Assembly: GCF_030247185.1 (NCBI RefSeq)
Contig: NC_080572.1
Location: 34,518,971-34,582,970, forward strand
Direction of reading: 5' to 3'
Origin: Malaya genurostris
Taxonomy: Eukaryota > Arthropoda > Insecta > Diptera > Culicidae
Length of the DNA stretch: 64,000 nt
Part shown: positions 22,370 through 37,254 of the stretch, in pieces
How positions within the stretch are numbered: the first letter of the stretch is position 1
How the letters are laid out: the number at the start of each line of letters is the position of its first letter
Notes under the pieces: model-generated
What the model was told of the DNA's origin: nothing
Database searches by the model: none
What the model saw: only the letters and a program-made list of their open reading frames with translations
Program-made: the position numbers and the translations under genes

Positions 22370-23122
22370 TTATGCACAAGATAATGCTTCTTGTTTTAGG
22401 AACACATGTAGTGGTTTAATACACAGTAGCGCTTCTAGAGCAGCATTAGGAGTTGTCGTGAATGCTCCTGTCATCGCCATTAGGACCATCCTTTGGAGAT
22501 GATTTAGCTTTGACTGAATTGTCGCGACTTCTCCTTTCTGCCACCATACAAGACATCCATATGCTAAAATTGGTCTAACAATAGTTGTGTAGATCCAATG
22601 AATATATCTGGGTTTGAGTCCCCATGATTTTCCAAAAGCTCGTCTGCATTGGCCGAAAGCCATGCAAGCTCTTTCAATCCTGAAGTCAATGTGAGCAGAC
22701 CAATTCAGTTTTGAGTCAAGAATAACCCCGACGTATTTAACTTGATCGACCACAGTGACCTCTGAACCAAAGAACTGCAACGGACGAGCTCCTGTAATTA
22801 TCCTACGATGAGTGAAAAGCACCATTGATGTTTTGCCCGGATTTACAGATAATCCAACCTGACAACACCATTGTTCAACAAATCGCAGGGCTTGCTGCAT
22901 TAAATCAAAGAGAGTGTTAATGCTTATACCGGTCATCAATATATGATAATCGTCGGCAAAACCATAAGTCGGAAATCCAAGGTTATTAAGTTTCCTTAAC
23001 AAACCATCAGCGACTAGGTTCCATAAAAGTGGGGATAGTACACCACCTTGAGGAAAAACCCAAGATATTCCGTTCACGACTGCAATGTTTAACCTCCTGC
23101 AGCCATTCAGCCATCGGCACGG
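22370..23122 (-). pseudogene. LOA-like reverse transcriptase, C-terminal half
   Basis: The frame reads GISWVFPQGGVLSPLLWNL (RT motif with PQG), then YGFADDYHI with the catalytic FADD, GLSVNPGKTSMV and YVGVILDSKLNW, and the thumb region ending near 22370. Motifs 0-3 with the first catalytic Asp are absent. The frame continues upstream to about 23122 (CRWLNGCRRLNIAVVNG) before recognisable RT sequence is lost. Confidence 0.9.
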
Positions 23123-23397
23123 AAATACACCTTGACTTAGGAGTTCCTATTTTTGTGGCCTTTTACGACATGGAACAGGAAACCAGTGGATCAATTCTTG
23201 GTAAAAAATAATTCCGCCGGATGCCACACGGCTTACCTGTTTGGTGGACTTATACCACCGGTACAGGTGGACCGTAGCGTTATTCTTAGCCAGTTGGGAA
23301 ACCGCTACCGACACTACACGGCTATCTAGGCTGCTCAGAGAGGGAAGTTAACATTGATGGTCAACTTCCATGGATGGCCGAGCAGCCGGCTAACGGC
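23123..23397 (-). other. 5' terminal segment of the LOA-like copy, with a nested hairpin
   Basis: The - strand begins TTAGCCGTTAGCCGGCTGCT. An outer 8-bp pair (GGCTGCTC at 23329-23336 with GAGCAGCC at 23380-23387) encloses an inner pair (GGAAGTT at 23343-23349 with AACTTCC at 23363-23369). This sits exactly at the junction with the right direct repeat. No reading frame is recognised. It could be the element's 5' UTR, or unrelated DNA captured at insertion. Confidence 0.5.
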
Positions 23398-24230
23398 TAA
23401 ATTTACACGATTTTTTCTAAGTGTGGAAAAAGAAGCTCTTTCCAGGGCTAAAACAGATTTTTTAAGAGCTGATGTAGTATTTCCGTAATTACCAGCATCA
23501 ATATATTTCTTGCCGTAATATCTGAAGAGTGCGATCGTTCTATTCCCCAATAAAGCAAACATAAGAAATCAAGAGTAACGAAGAGAATTTTTTAAGAAAA
23601 TCTAAGACCTCAACGTAAGAAACATACAAAGTACTAACCTGCATTCAGAAGTATCATTTAATACACAGTTCGAAAAAATCTTGTGATTTTACATCTTATA
23701 AGATGCACATAAATGGAGCGTCGTATTTTACAACAATTTATATTCAAGAATATGTAAAATTGTGTGCTATGAAAGTTACATGGCTTGAATTCGAATGAAA
23801 TGAAAACAAAACAAAAACGATAACAACAGCGCGACTCGAACCGAAAAACACTAGATCACAAACATATCGAAAACTCTAATGAACCACAGAAGCACATATG
23901 TTCGTTGAATAATTAATACATATAAATCCTTACAGCGGCACTTGGTAACCAAGTGCAAATTACGCTCGGAACGTATAAAATTCTGTGCGAGTGGAATATT
24001 GCGTCGTTTGAAAAATTAAATAGTAAAGAATTGTATCGTTTGTAGAATTGTGTCACCAGTGAAATTCATAATTTTTTTCTGTGTAAGCATATCATCAGCG
24101 TATTGTTAGTTTATGATGTATGTCTATGCGGGTTTAGCCTAGGTTAGCGGTTTAATGCATACGGCGCTAGTCTTACAAGCCAGTTGTCATACGTTCGAGT
24201 CCCGACCTGGAAGAATTCTCAGTGTCAGTA
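23398..24230. repeat. 833-bp direct repeat, right copy
   Basis: Partner of 19974-20808. It starts at TAAATTTACACG straight after the LOA-like element and ends at CAGTGTCAGTA inside an S1 SINE that continues intact to 24326. It carries its own copy of the tRNA-like MITE at about 23664-24087. Confidence 0.9.
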
Positions 24231-24326
24231 AGATCGTAGTACTAGCCATGCAATGATTCGCTAAGAATCGGTTGTGAAGTCTGTTGAAACAGAAAGGTCA
24301 AATTCCTCAAAAGGAATGTAATACCA
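24128..24326 (+). repeat. tRNA-derived SINE (family S1), complete copy
   Basis: The head GCGGGTTTAGCCTAGGTTAG has an A-box-like TAGCCTAGGTTAGCGG, and a B-box-like GTTCGAGTCCCGACC follows about 50 bp on. The body is AAGAATTCTCAGTGTCAGTA, AGCCATGCAATGATTC, CTGTTGAAACAGAAAGG, and the end is AAAAGGAATGTAATACC. It is the best copy to define the family. The first 100 bp are duplicated at 20706-20808. Confidence 0.8.
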
Positions 24327-24699
24327 AATGAAATTTTCGCCTTCGTAAGCACCGGTCGTCGCAGGGAAGCAGCCTCCCGTAAAAATTATATATGTATAGA
24401 TTTATTAGTTTGCCCATTTCATTCATAGCATAGCTTAATTAATCTGGACGTGATTTTGAAATTCACGGAAGAGTAATTCTAGAAATTCAAAATGTCTCGA
24501 AGGCTTAACTTTATATTTATTTGACAGGAGATTGATGAAAGTCCTGTATAAACTAAAGTCAATCCAATCATATTCGAATATGTTTTGCAGAAAGGATGAT
24601 ACATAGTTCACTAATCGACTTGCAATTCCCGAATCGAAACTCAGGCTAGCATGCAAATTTGTTCCTATCCGTTTCTGGTTTAACAGTTTTCGAGTAAAC

Positions 24700-26045
24700 C
24701 TAGTGTTTTTTGCCTTTCTCATATGGAAAGGCTATGCAATCACTGTGAAAACCGACTTGTAACCGAGGCCCGGAGGGCCGAATGTCATATACCATTCGAT
24801 TCAGTTCAACGAACTGAGCAAATATCCGTATGTGTGTGTATGTGTGTATGTAACAAAAATGTGCACTCGATTTTCTCGAAGATGGCCGGATCGATTTTCA
24901 CAAACTTAGATTCAAATGAAAGGTCTCTTTGTCCCATAGGTATCAACCTTCGAATTTTACCCGAATCGGACTTCCGGTTCGGGAGTAAAGGGGGAAAATA
25001 TGCACAAAAATGAAGAAAAGCACTCGATGTTCTCAGAGACCGCTCAACCGATTCTTATAGTCCGCAAGGTTGCTGTTGAATTTCATCTGAATACGACTTC
25101 CGGTTCGGGAGTTACGGGGTAAAATGTGCAAAATGAACTAAAACTCAATTTTTTCACAGATCTCTCATCCAATTTTCTCAAGTGTAAGTTCAAATGGAAG
25201 GTCTTACAACCCCATATAATCTCACCTTATTCCATCCCGATACAATTTCCGGTTCCACAATTACAAACTGATGGGTATAAAATTTCATTTTCACGGGCGT
25301 GTTTTAATACATGACACGAAAAAAATCAATCAAATACTTTCAAATAGCCTCATAATTCTTGAATTTGACAGTTTTGGTTAGTTGACGACCAAATACATTA
25401 ATTTAAAGTATTCCGGATCTTCCGGTTCTTCAGATTCCGGAAGTATCGGAAAAAGTGATCGTGTACTCCAAACCGGAAATCACTCCAATTTCTTAGAAGC
25501 GGATGAACCGATTCTCACAAACTTACATTCAAATGAAAGGTTATGTTACGGAAACATGGGGTAAAATGCGCAAAAAATTGTTCAAATATGTCCACCAACT
25601 TTTCTCACAGATGGCTGAACCGATTTTCACAAGCTTAGATTCGAATTCCTGAATTTTGTTTGGAAAAGACTTCCGATTCCTGAGTTATGGGGTAAAATGT
25701 GCAACAAATGGAAATAAACGATTTTTACAAACTAAAATTTAAATGAAAGGTTTTATGATTCTATACAAAACTTCTGAATTTATAGGATAAAGTGTGTTTA
25801 AAATATAATACCATAACTTAAAGGGGTGAAACTAATCACTTAAAAAAATTCTAAATCGTCATCAAAACTGCTTCAACCGGTAGTCATTATCAGTCCACGG
25901 TCAAACAAAGCGATTTCGGTTATTCCATCAAAAATCGAAGAAAATTATTTTGAGGTATGCCACAGTATTATATATATGATAGAATGATTGATATGAGAGA
26001 AGCATCATTACACCACTGTAAAAAATCTTGCTTGCATAGAGATTG
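24700..26045 (-). repeat. repeat family A, copy 4, near full length
   Basis: On the + strand it opens with the inverted tail (TTGCCTTTCTCATATGGAAAG, CCGAGGCCCGGAGGGCCGAA, TGTCATATACCATTCGATTC). It continues through repeated ACTTCCGGTTCGGGAGT and ACAAACTTAGATTCAAATGAA blocks and closes with the inverted head (AGAAGCATCATTACACCACTG). This is the longest copy seen (about 1.35 kb). Open frames are chance. Confidence 0.65.
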
Positions 26046-27885
26046 GGTTTTGAAAAACTCGTAACATCTTTTTAGCATGAACAAAGCATTTTTTTATATC
26101 TTAAATTAAACGGATGAAGAAAAAATCAGAGGATAGATGCTAAATCGATACGGCTCCGAAAGTAATGGTATCAATAAGCGGAAACTACAAGGTGACATGT
26201 AGCGACTATAACACGGACAAGGATAAATCATTGAAGAAAGGATCTTCTGTTCTACGCAATAGAAGATCGAGTTATCAGCTTTGAATCAAGAAACATAACA
26301 TCTCTAATCGTTTCAAGTAAAGCGATGAAAATTCAAGTAGTGATGGGTATTTTCACAAAGCAATGCATGAGTGAAGCAAAAGTATATTTATTTACTCCAC
26401 CATTATTTGAACAGAAATAGCAATTGCATAAAAGTTTAGATGAATCGATTACAATGTCGTCAAGATTCCTTAGTTTTGTTCCCTTGAAAATTTCGATAAG
26501 AAAATTTATTTATCAAATTTATCTGAGGAAAAATAACTATAATTGCGAAATAATGATAAGTTATTGTTTGCATTTCTGGTTTAATCATATTATCCATGCA
26601 TTGGTTCCTAGTAATTCAAGCAGTTCCCTTTTCTCCTAGTTTTTGTTTTTATTTTTGTATGGTTGCCATTTTTCATTACTTCCACAGGCTGTTTCGTTTA
26701 TTTGAGGTTGGGTCCCGTCGGCAACACTAATGATGGCATTACTTAACCTTGCCTGCTTCCACCAGCCTGCCGAGAAGGGACTCGAAATAGCATGTCACGT
26801 CGCCATGTCACAGCCAGTAGCTTAATGAGACTGGCTGTGGAATTTGAACCGTTCACACCTAAAAACAACTTACATTCCTTTTTATGTTTTTGTTTTCTTC
26901 GAGAGAATGCCATACGCCCACCACCTTTCACTTCTCCGCCCTCTTTCCGTTCTCCGAAATCCGTTTTCTATGTCATGATTTGGACCCTGCACCCGGAGTG
27001 GCCAAACTGGGAGCCTGAAGTAGCGGAAGAAAAACAAACCTCCTTAAAGCCCGTGTGTCTTCACCAGTCACCAGCCTGTGCTGTGTGTTACAAGAGCAAT
27101 AACCATAAAATTTTATTTGCTTTGTATTCGTTATCCAGTGGTTGGTAGAAAGGACACCGGAAACGAGTTTGTGGGCGTGAAAAGCGGAAGTACACGTAGA
27201 TATTTGGCAACATCTCAGAAGATCTTGTTCTATGTATGTTGTTGGCAGAGAGAAAAAGATAGGTTTTCGAACGTAAAAACTTTTCTTACTCCGGTTGAAT
27301 CGTTTTTGCAGATGTGTGTACAGAACAACAGGCCTGGCAGACACTTTTTCCACGGTTCGAAGGAAGCTTCCACTGGAATGCTTCTGACGAGAGTAAAAGC
27401 TTTTCGTGTAGGATCCCTATATTTTTGTTTAAGTATGAGTAAATTTCGGAAAAAAAATCATATATTGTCATGTGGTTTGAAAATGCTACTTTGCTGTAAA
27501 AACAAGTTTCTTCAAGTTGGAAAAGTTAAAAGGCTTTCATCAGCAGCATTTCAACTAATTAATCGAGTAATTTAATCTCTTCAAAACTTGACTATATCTT
27601 CTCATTATAGACTTGGAGAAAGTGTAAAATATATCAAAACTAATATGCTCAACATCGATTTCAAATCATGCGAGCTGTTCATCCATTTAAGAAATTGTAA
27701 ACAAAATATCTTTGCATTGGATTGGTTTAGCGAGCAAAAAATAACAAACTTTTAGAGCACAGATTGGTAATAACATATCATCGAAATATTTGGACCGAAT
27801 ATATAATTCACACATTTTGATCGAGTTTTCCTGGCAAACACCACTCGATCGAAACACAAAAGAAATTTCACATTAGATTAAAATA
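26046..27885. other. unassigned intron 1 DNA
   Basis: No recognised gene or repeat. Between 26690 and 27400 base composition is more balanced and frames overlap on both strands, but I see no domain. It may be single-copy intronic sequence. Confidence 0.35.
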
Positions 27886-27889
27886 TGAC

Positions 27890-28010
27890 ATATGACATTA
27901 TGTAAAATGACCATTATGCCAAATAACTATTATGCCAAGTAACCCGTATGCCAAACGGCGTAATGTCAAACGGTATTATACCAAATGACCTTATTCCAAA
28001 CGGGTAGCTC
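27890..28010. repeat. degenerate short tandem array
   Basis: Variants of TTATGCCAAATGACC repeat about nine times (ATGACCATTATGCCAAATAA; GTATGCCAAACGGCG; TATACCAAATGACC; TATTCCAAACGGG) with units of about 13-15 bp. It looks like a decayed minisatellite. No flanking element is recognised. Confidence 0.6.
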
Positions 28011-29510
28011 CCTGCTAAAACATTTTCTCCGCCAATTGACTTGAGGCATGCAAGCTATCGCTGCTTTGTAAGCGTGCGGAGTGAGTAAATAACGCAGCCC
28101 TAGTTATTCGTAGAATTTGAAGTGGTTCGAGCCCGGCTAACCTGAAAACATTTATAGAGACAGTAGATTTTTGTAGTTTAAATTTTACGTGGGTATCACA
28201 TTCAAAAACTTTTCAGATGAAATTTTACTCTCTATTTATAGCGAATCATCGGCTTTCATTACCGAATATCCCGAGAAATCATAGATAAATATCACTGCAG
28301 TACAAAGACAGGTCGAATGAAGTGGGCGATGACAGTATCTCATATCGACATATTGAGCTTTATTGCGAACAATCGGTCGCTATACACACCAAACATATTA
28401 TTCAGTACTGGGTAATATGAAATCTCTTGCATGTGAATTAGCAACACAAACAGAAATTGTAAGCTTGAAATCATACGTGCTAATTGGCGTTAAACTGTTC
28501 AGAACGCAAACTTTCATGGGGGCATAAATCTCATCTTGCCACCGTAAAACGTCATTTGCTGACCTCAATCAGCCAACGCCTGAATGTTGCAGAACGGAAC
28601 CGCAGGCCGTGGGATGTTCTATTCATCGAAGCGATAATTAACATCGTCAATTAAATTGGAACTATGGTCCATCATCTACAAGGTAATTGCTGTTTGGTTG
28701 TTCGAATCGATTAGACTTGCAAATTATGTCATTCTTGTCGCGCCGTGTGAACTTGTTTCCACCTGATTTCGGCTCACCTCCACCTTAACGGCAAGGAGGA
28801 TGTCCGGTAGGCCGAATGTCTTCCCGGTTGAGCGATTAGTCGAATTATTGGTGTTGCCGCCAGTGTCAGTTACCAAACCAAGTTCAAACACGACATCAGT
28901 AAAGTCGCGTCCTTCCATATGTCGTGTTTCGTTTGTTTCCATGTTTCAACACGAGTATATCATCGTACAGCCTATCTAGAAACTTAGTCGGGATGAAATT
29001 TGAGCTGTTGTTGTCATGTGCAAAGCATATAAAATAATGCGGGTTATTTATTAAGCATAAATCTCCGGAGCTGTTATGATTTATGTTCAATTGCTTACCG
29101 GTATATCAAATCACAACGAGGAATGTGATGTAATACCTGACACTGAAGACGTAATTGAGTATTTATTAAATTATTCGTACTTTGTTTGAAGGGTATGTAA
29201 CTAATGAAAAATGCAATTATCGAACGGTAAACGATGTGTGGGATATGCGTATTGTTTTTTCCTGAGAGAACTTATTCGACCCTTACCAACAATTTTACGG
29301 TCGATGGCTACTGCCCTATGAAGACTTACAGGTTTTTAATTATGCATCCCAACTTATGATAACGCACATATTGAGTTTCTTTCCAAGTAAATCAAATTTG
29401 CAGCATTGCCTGCTGTTCTTATTTCATCAAAAAATTGCAGCCGGCAAACAATCTGTTCCAATGATAAGAAAATATGGGATATGGTTTAGTCAATTAATAA
29501 GTTGGGATAT
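28011..29510. other. unassigned intron 1 DNA
   Basis: No gene recognised. The stretch 28480-28680 (with ATAATTAACATCGTCAATTAA) is free of repeats I know. It would be a reasonable place to look for conserved non-coding sequence, but nothing here proves it. Confidence 0.3.
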
Positions 29511-29514
29511 TTCG

Positions 29515-29800
29515 ATTCGTTAGACAATCCTGGTGCTGCGATTTAGCTCGAAAACGAGGAAATGTATTCGATTTTGGATGAAGACCTTAACGAATCGCAA
29601 CAAAATCGGCGCAGACAGTGGATGTAACTCAGTAAGCAATTAGCCTACATTTAAACGCATTGGGAGCGTTTCAGAAAAATCGTTTCTGAAATGTGGCTAC
29701 AATAGCTCGAGAGGACCAGCGTGAGGTGGTGTTTTACGAATCATGAAAACCAGGCGAAACGATTAAGAAGAATTGCTACTGACAACAAATTATAAATTTG
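29515..29800 (+). pseudogene. relic of a mauritiana-type mariner transposase
   Basis: Broken frames carry FENEEMYSILDEDLNESQQ, like the FEDEELEALLDED region of DD34D mariners, and then EDQREVVFYES-stop-KPGETI..CY-stop-QQIINL, which lines up with WDQLGVVYYELL.P.ETI...YR.QL..L. About 250 bp between these two landmarks are missing compared with the family, and no TIR is found. The second landmark is the stronger match. Confidence 0.6.
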
Positions 29801-30948
29801 AAATTTTACCGCACTTCTTCCCACATATACCAGAGTAGCTTGTTGTTGCGCGAAAACTTTGGTTGTGAACAACATATCATTCCTATTCACTCAGTGTCGA
29901 AACATAACTTCTTAGCCAAGATTGGTTTCTCAATAGTTGGGTACATAGACCACCGTTTGCGCTTAAAATTCCTACATGTTTGCTGAACATACCCCACGAA
30001 TCAAGGATCTTGATTAAGGACTGATGTCTTCAAGCAGCCACAGATTAGGTCAGAAGAGAAAGGAGGCTGCAGCTGATTTATTTTTCAGAAAAAAATCTTC
30101 TCGCATCAAAAGTGTTGAAATTGTTTTTCCTCACTTTAAAATCAAGAATATTTACCACTAGAAATACTATAACAACAATTTTCCATCGGCGCCATTCCGG
30201 CTACCAGACGACGTCGAAATGAAAGTTTTTCCCGGAGCGCTCAAAATACCGGCATGCTACAATATGCGGGTGGGAACAACCGCTACTGGTACTCATTGGC
30301 AAACCACGTAAATTACTGATAGCGATGCGTGCAAGGCATGCGAAACAGCCAAAGTTCAGCAAGAGCATTTTTCCCGGTGCGGTCGCAACCAGTAGCAGCT
30401 TCCACCGAACATGTGCCTTTGAAGCAACATCAGAGATTAGCTATTGCTTATTCAGACAGGGAAACCTATTCGCTGAAAGTTATGCCACTAGCAAAAGATG
30501 GGAAAACTTATGAATATTCGGTACAGTAGTTTGGATAGCGTTATGGGACCCCACGACGGTGGGTGTGTACTACAATATGTGTTAGGGTTTATTGGGATAG
30601 TAAGACTTTACAGTGATAGTTAAATTATGATAAGATTATGATTGAGTTCAGATTAGTTTGATAATTGATAAATAGATTGTGCACATGGATTGAAATGTGT
30701 GAGTGTTTAATCTTTTCTAAGTATCCATGTTTGGTAGCATTTTGCAAAAAAAAAAAAACACATGCAAACAGCTTTAATCACCCACTCGGGTAGGCGTTAC
30801 CTCAATAGAATTCCGATGATCTATTTCGTTTACAAAGCAAATCGTGACAATACGATTTTTGTAATAAATGGATTCAAATTTTAAAGAGAGATCTTTTGAG
30901 GATGGCAACCGAGACTGTACGAGATACGAGTTCAAAATGCATTCAACT
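29801..30948. other. unassigned intron 1 DNA
   Basis: The GC-richer segment 30180-30530 has two overlapping frames on the + strand (one includes RLAIAYSDRETYSLKV) that I cannot assign. They may be an old retroelement fragment. The rest shows nothing. Confidence 0.3.
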
Positions 30949-31392
30949 ACACTCTAAAAATTTTTGAATTTTACAGGTGACTTAATCCCTCATACGATGT
31001 AATTCATAAATACCTAATTTGTTAAATGACGGAAAATTTTATTTGTAGTGACTTAATGTTAGATGAGCTTGAATTTTACTGGTTTCGACTGTAACTTGCG
31101 TTCTGCTGGCAGGTTCGCTATATAAATTTAAATGCACCTTTTACCAGCCAAGCAGATGCATGCTTCTGTGGCTCAGTCGATTAACAAACGTACTTTCGAT
31201 CCAATGATTCTCGGTTCAAGTCGCGGTGGTTTCTATCAGTAGTATTTTTTTTATTTCAATAAATTCCATGTCATGGAGTCTTAGACACAATATTAAATGT
31301 TCTTTGATGTAAATTTGCGTGAACTGCGACGCTCCATTTATGTGCATCTAAAAAGATGTAAAATCACAGGGTTTTTTTTTAAACTGTGGGGA
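30949..31392 (+). repeat. tRNA-like MITE, copy 2
   Basis: It is collinear with 1346-1834 apart from an internal gap of about 50 bp. The tRNA-like block is better here: TGGCTCAGTCGATTAACAAA and GGTTCAAGTCGCGG at about 31167-31226. The ends are CACTCTAAAAATTTTTGAATTTTA and GTAAAATCACAGGGTTTTTTTTTAAACTGTG. Confidence 0.65.
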
Positions 31393-34795
<3,403 letters not shown>

Positions 34796-34884
34796 TGAGC
34801 GAATTCTATACATATTTTGTATATTCATAAAAAAGGTAATAGAATTGCAATAAAATTATTCGTTTAAAATAATTTTCTTCATAG

Positions 34885-35043
34885 GAAACTGGTTCTACAA
34901 GCTGATTGTCATATGTTCGAGACCAGATCTGGAAGAATCCTTAGTGTCAGTAGGATCGTAGCATCAGCCATGCAATGGTGCTGTACGCTATGAATCGGTT
35001 TCGAAGACTGTCGAAACAGAAGGTCAAATTCCACAAAGGGAAA
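34885..35043 (+). repeat. tRNA-derived SINE (family S1), copy lacking its 5' head
   Basis: It begins at GGTTCTACAAGCTGATTGTC. The B-box-like GTTCGAGACCAGATC is mutated. Then AAGAATCCTTAGTGTCAGTA, AGCCATGCAATGG, GACTGTCGAAACAGAAGGTC and a truncated 3' end follow. A family A head remnant (CCACTAGGTGGAGTAAAAC) lies just after it at 35070-35090. Confidence 0.65.
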
Positions 35044-35095
35044 GATTAAGAGAATAGTTACATTTTACCACTAGGTGGAGTAAAACAATTTTTTA

Positions 35096-35689
35096 TGTGC
35101 ATTGAAAAAACCTGAACAAACACGTGTGTGTCTTTTTAGTTGTAGAAATAACATCAAAACAAGAAAATCAACGTGTCAAAATTTTACACGCTTATCACAA
35201 AAATTCGAACTACTCACACGCCAAATTAGTGATACTGTTCACTGTCGTCAAATCAATTGTCACCGATATAATATAAGTGTTCGAAGATCGCATGTCGAGC
35301 ACTGAATCGGTGGTAAATGAATTCCTAAGACGGTAAATACGACGAAAAGAGTGGCTTGCTGTTTCAAGTGGAGCTCCAACCGATTCGATAAGATTTAGCT
35401 AGCGTTATTTGGAATACAAATGAAATACGAACAGGGTGGTCGTAAGCAAGTGTGCATTGAACTATAAACGTGCCGGACAGTCGACTTTTCAGATAGTTGT
35501 GATTCCAAATCGTTACGATTTACATAATAAGTCGAAATAGGTGGGGTGAAAAACAAACTTCTTTCGAACTAGGAAAAACTTGTTTAACAGATTTTTTTTT
35601 CAATGTCTTCCTATAGGTCGATGTATTAATTTGCAAAAAAAATTAATCTATGATTCATATTGAAAAATAATTTTCCAAAAGGTCTCCGG
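35096..35689. other. unassigned intron 1 DNA
   Basis: No gene recognised. One open frame at 35102-35305 has no motif and is probably chance. Confidence 0.3.
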
Positions 35690-35945
35690 ATCTTCTTGCA
35701 TGAGTTGAATTTTAGGTTGATGCTCCTGCTTTTGCGGTTGAAAATCGATCGAACTAGTTGGATTAGGTAAAAAATGGATTTCGAAATCGCTGATCTTACC
35801 CATGGCTGTATTGCTCTTGTGTGTAGGTGTATTGTTTTGAAAGAAAAATATTTTTAGGTACTTTATGTGGGGCCGTTTCGAAGCGATTTTGGCCTTCTCC
35901 AAACCGCTCCAATAATACACTACTCGAAGTTGATTTGTTGTTTCC
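35690..35945 (-). pseudogene. relic of a mariner transposase catalytic region
   Basis: The - strand reads VVYYWSGLEKAKIASKRPHI, then KIFFFQNNTPTHKSNTAMGK and ISDFEIHFLPNPTSS. These correspond to the mariner block EYY..LL...K..I..KRPH, ..FHQDNAPTH...AMAKI and ..F.LLPHPPYS. The second catalytic Asp is changed (QNN for QDN). No ends are found and upstream parts are unrecognisable. Confidence 0.7.
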
Positions 35946-36584
35946 TTCTCTTAAGTTTGTTTTAATCTGCAAAATTTCGCAACGAATATAGCTTGTGCAA
36001 TCAGTACTAATCCTCGTAAAGTCTGCTAGCTCGCACACTTTTATTTTCCTGTTGACCAACACCATTCCAAGTGATTTTGTTGATACTGTCATGTGTAACA
36101 GGGTCTGCCACTGGGAACTTTATCGGCAGTAGATTTTCGGCAATCGCAAAACTCTTGAAATCAATATTTTTCAGTGTGAAATGAAGGAGCACAAGCTTCG
36201 TAATATTTATCCCACTTTGCTTTGGTTCCCTTGTCTGTTTTTTTCTCCAGGGAAATAGTGTTTTATGAGAGAATGAAAATCGTTTTAGCCATACCAAACA
36301 CATAAACAAAAATCGACTGTCAAAACAAAACACACCATCATAGTCACAAATAGGCATATCGGTTATGAGACATTTCATGTGGCAGGTCATCTTATGCTTG
36401 TAAAAGCTAGACAATCAACTAGGAAGTATATGTGTAGGAGTGCCAGGAAAAACATCTGTTTCATTTATTCAAGCATCACATTCGTTCTGTTTTGTTTTAA
36501 CTGAATTTGGAATCCTGCCACAACGGAAATTTTTGGGGGAATTGGCATGTTGCCATTGCGGAGTGATATGCCGCAAACAACGCC

Positions 36585-36798
36585 CAAATGGTGCCAGAGA
36601 ACACGTCAGAGTTCTACCCAACTGAAAAATATTGGGCCATCGTCAAGCGGATTCTTAGAAAAACGCGAAAGATAGTTGCAGTTCAAAGTAAACTGGCTTT
36701 CTGCGGCGAGAGAAGTGACTAAGGAGATTACGCAAAACTTGATGGAAGGAATCAAACGAAGGACTCAGAAATTCCTATTCGTAAGAAAAAAACCTTGA
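36585..36798 (+). pseudogene. relic of a Tc1-like transposase C-terminus
   Basis: Frames read VPENTSEFYPTEKYWAIVKR, whose PTEKYWAIVKR matches the catalytic-Glu block PIE.FWAI.KR of Tc1/ITm elements. After one frameshift come AAREVTKEITQNLMEGIKRR and TQKFLF. The spacing to the lost second Asp cannot be measured, so DD34E or DD37E stays open. Confidence 0.65.
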
Positions 36799-36989
36799 GT
36801 GAACATATTTTTTTGGAATTTTTTTAAAATATATTGTTTATTGCAATATGAGTTAACTTTAAATTGTTAAGGCTTGAGATGGGTGTTCAGTCACAAGTGA
36901 TGACTTTTCAGTCCTATCACATACATGATTTGGTTATTACCATTAACTCATAATTTGCTTCCGCAATTCTGTTTTTTGTAGGGAAAATT

Positions 36990-37254
36990 TAAACCTACCC
37001 GTAATGTGTAATGGGGAACAGGAATTTATATACTAACTTACTAACTAATACAGAGAGCAAATCGATTCAATTGTTGAATTTGCTTATAATCTTATGCGAT
37101 ACAACACCTAATGGTGCTATATTTGTGAGTCTGTTTAACTCATATGTACTAAACCAAGGAGGACGCTCCAAACTCATTCTCAGAAATTTATTTTGAATTC
37201 TTTGAAGGGTGCTCTTCCTGATGTAAAAACTTGACCAAATGCATAAAGCATATA
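36990..37254 (-). pseudogene. Jockey-clade RT thumb relic, part 2 (downstream of mariner b)
   Basis: The - strand reads MLYALCIWSSFYIRKSTLQRIQ, NKFLRMSLERPPWFSTYEL and RLTNIAPLGVVSHKI, the usual end of a Jockey ORF2 after the RT, with a stop near 37010. It joins the part at 38163-38278 once the mariner between them is left out: KLLIYKQIGNKWLI runs into MLYALCIWS. Confidence 0.8.

Larger units (their letters stand above)
20809..23397 (-). mobile_element. LOA-like non-LTR retrotransposon, internally deleted
   Basis: In - orientation: possible 5' end (23397-23120), reverse transcriptase palm to thumb (about 23120-22370), RNase H and knuckle (22189-21320), and a 3' UTR ending GATTCCTGATTCCTGA at 20809. 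ORF1, endonuclease and the first half of the RT are missing. If 23120-23397 is the 5' UTR, this is an internal deletion rather than simple 5' truncation. The LOA/I group is recognised by RT followed by RNase H. The copy cannot be autonomous. Confidence 0.8.

Noticed and set aside
24128..24200. Functional tRNA gene
   Set aside because: A- and B-box-like motifs are present, but the sequence recurs as a SINE with a constant non-tRNA body and no convincing cloverleaf.
19974..24230. The 834-bp direct repeats as LTRs of a retrovirus-like element
   Set aside because: The repeats hold a MITE and half a SINE, have no TG...CA ends, and flank a non-LTR element lying in the opposite orientation with no gag-pol order, primer-binding site or polypurine tract.
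28724..29090. Overlapping - strand frames with a METNETRHMEGRD start
   Set aside because: Short, motif-free and not joined by splice sites in matching phase.
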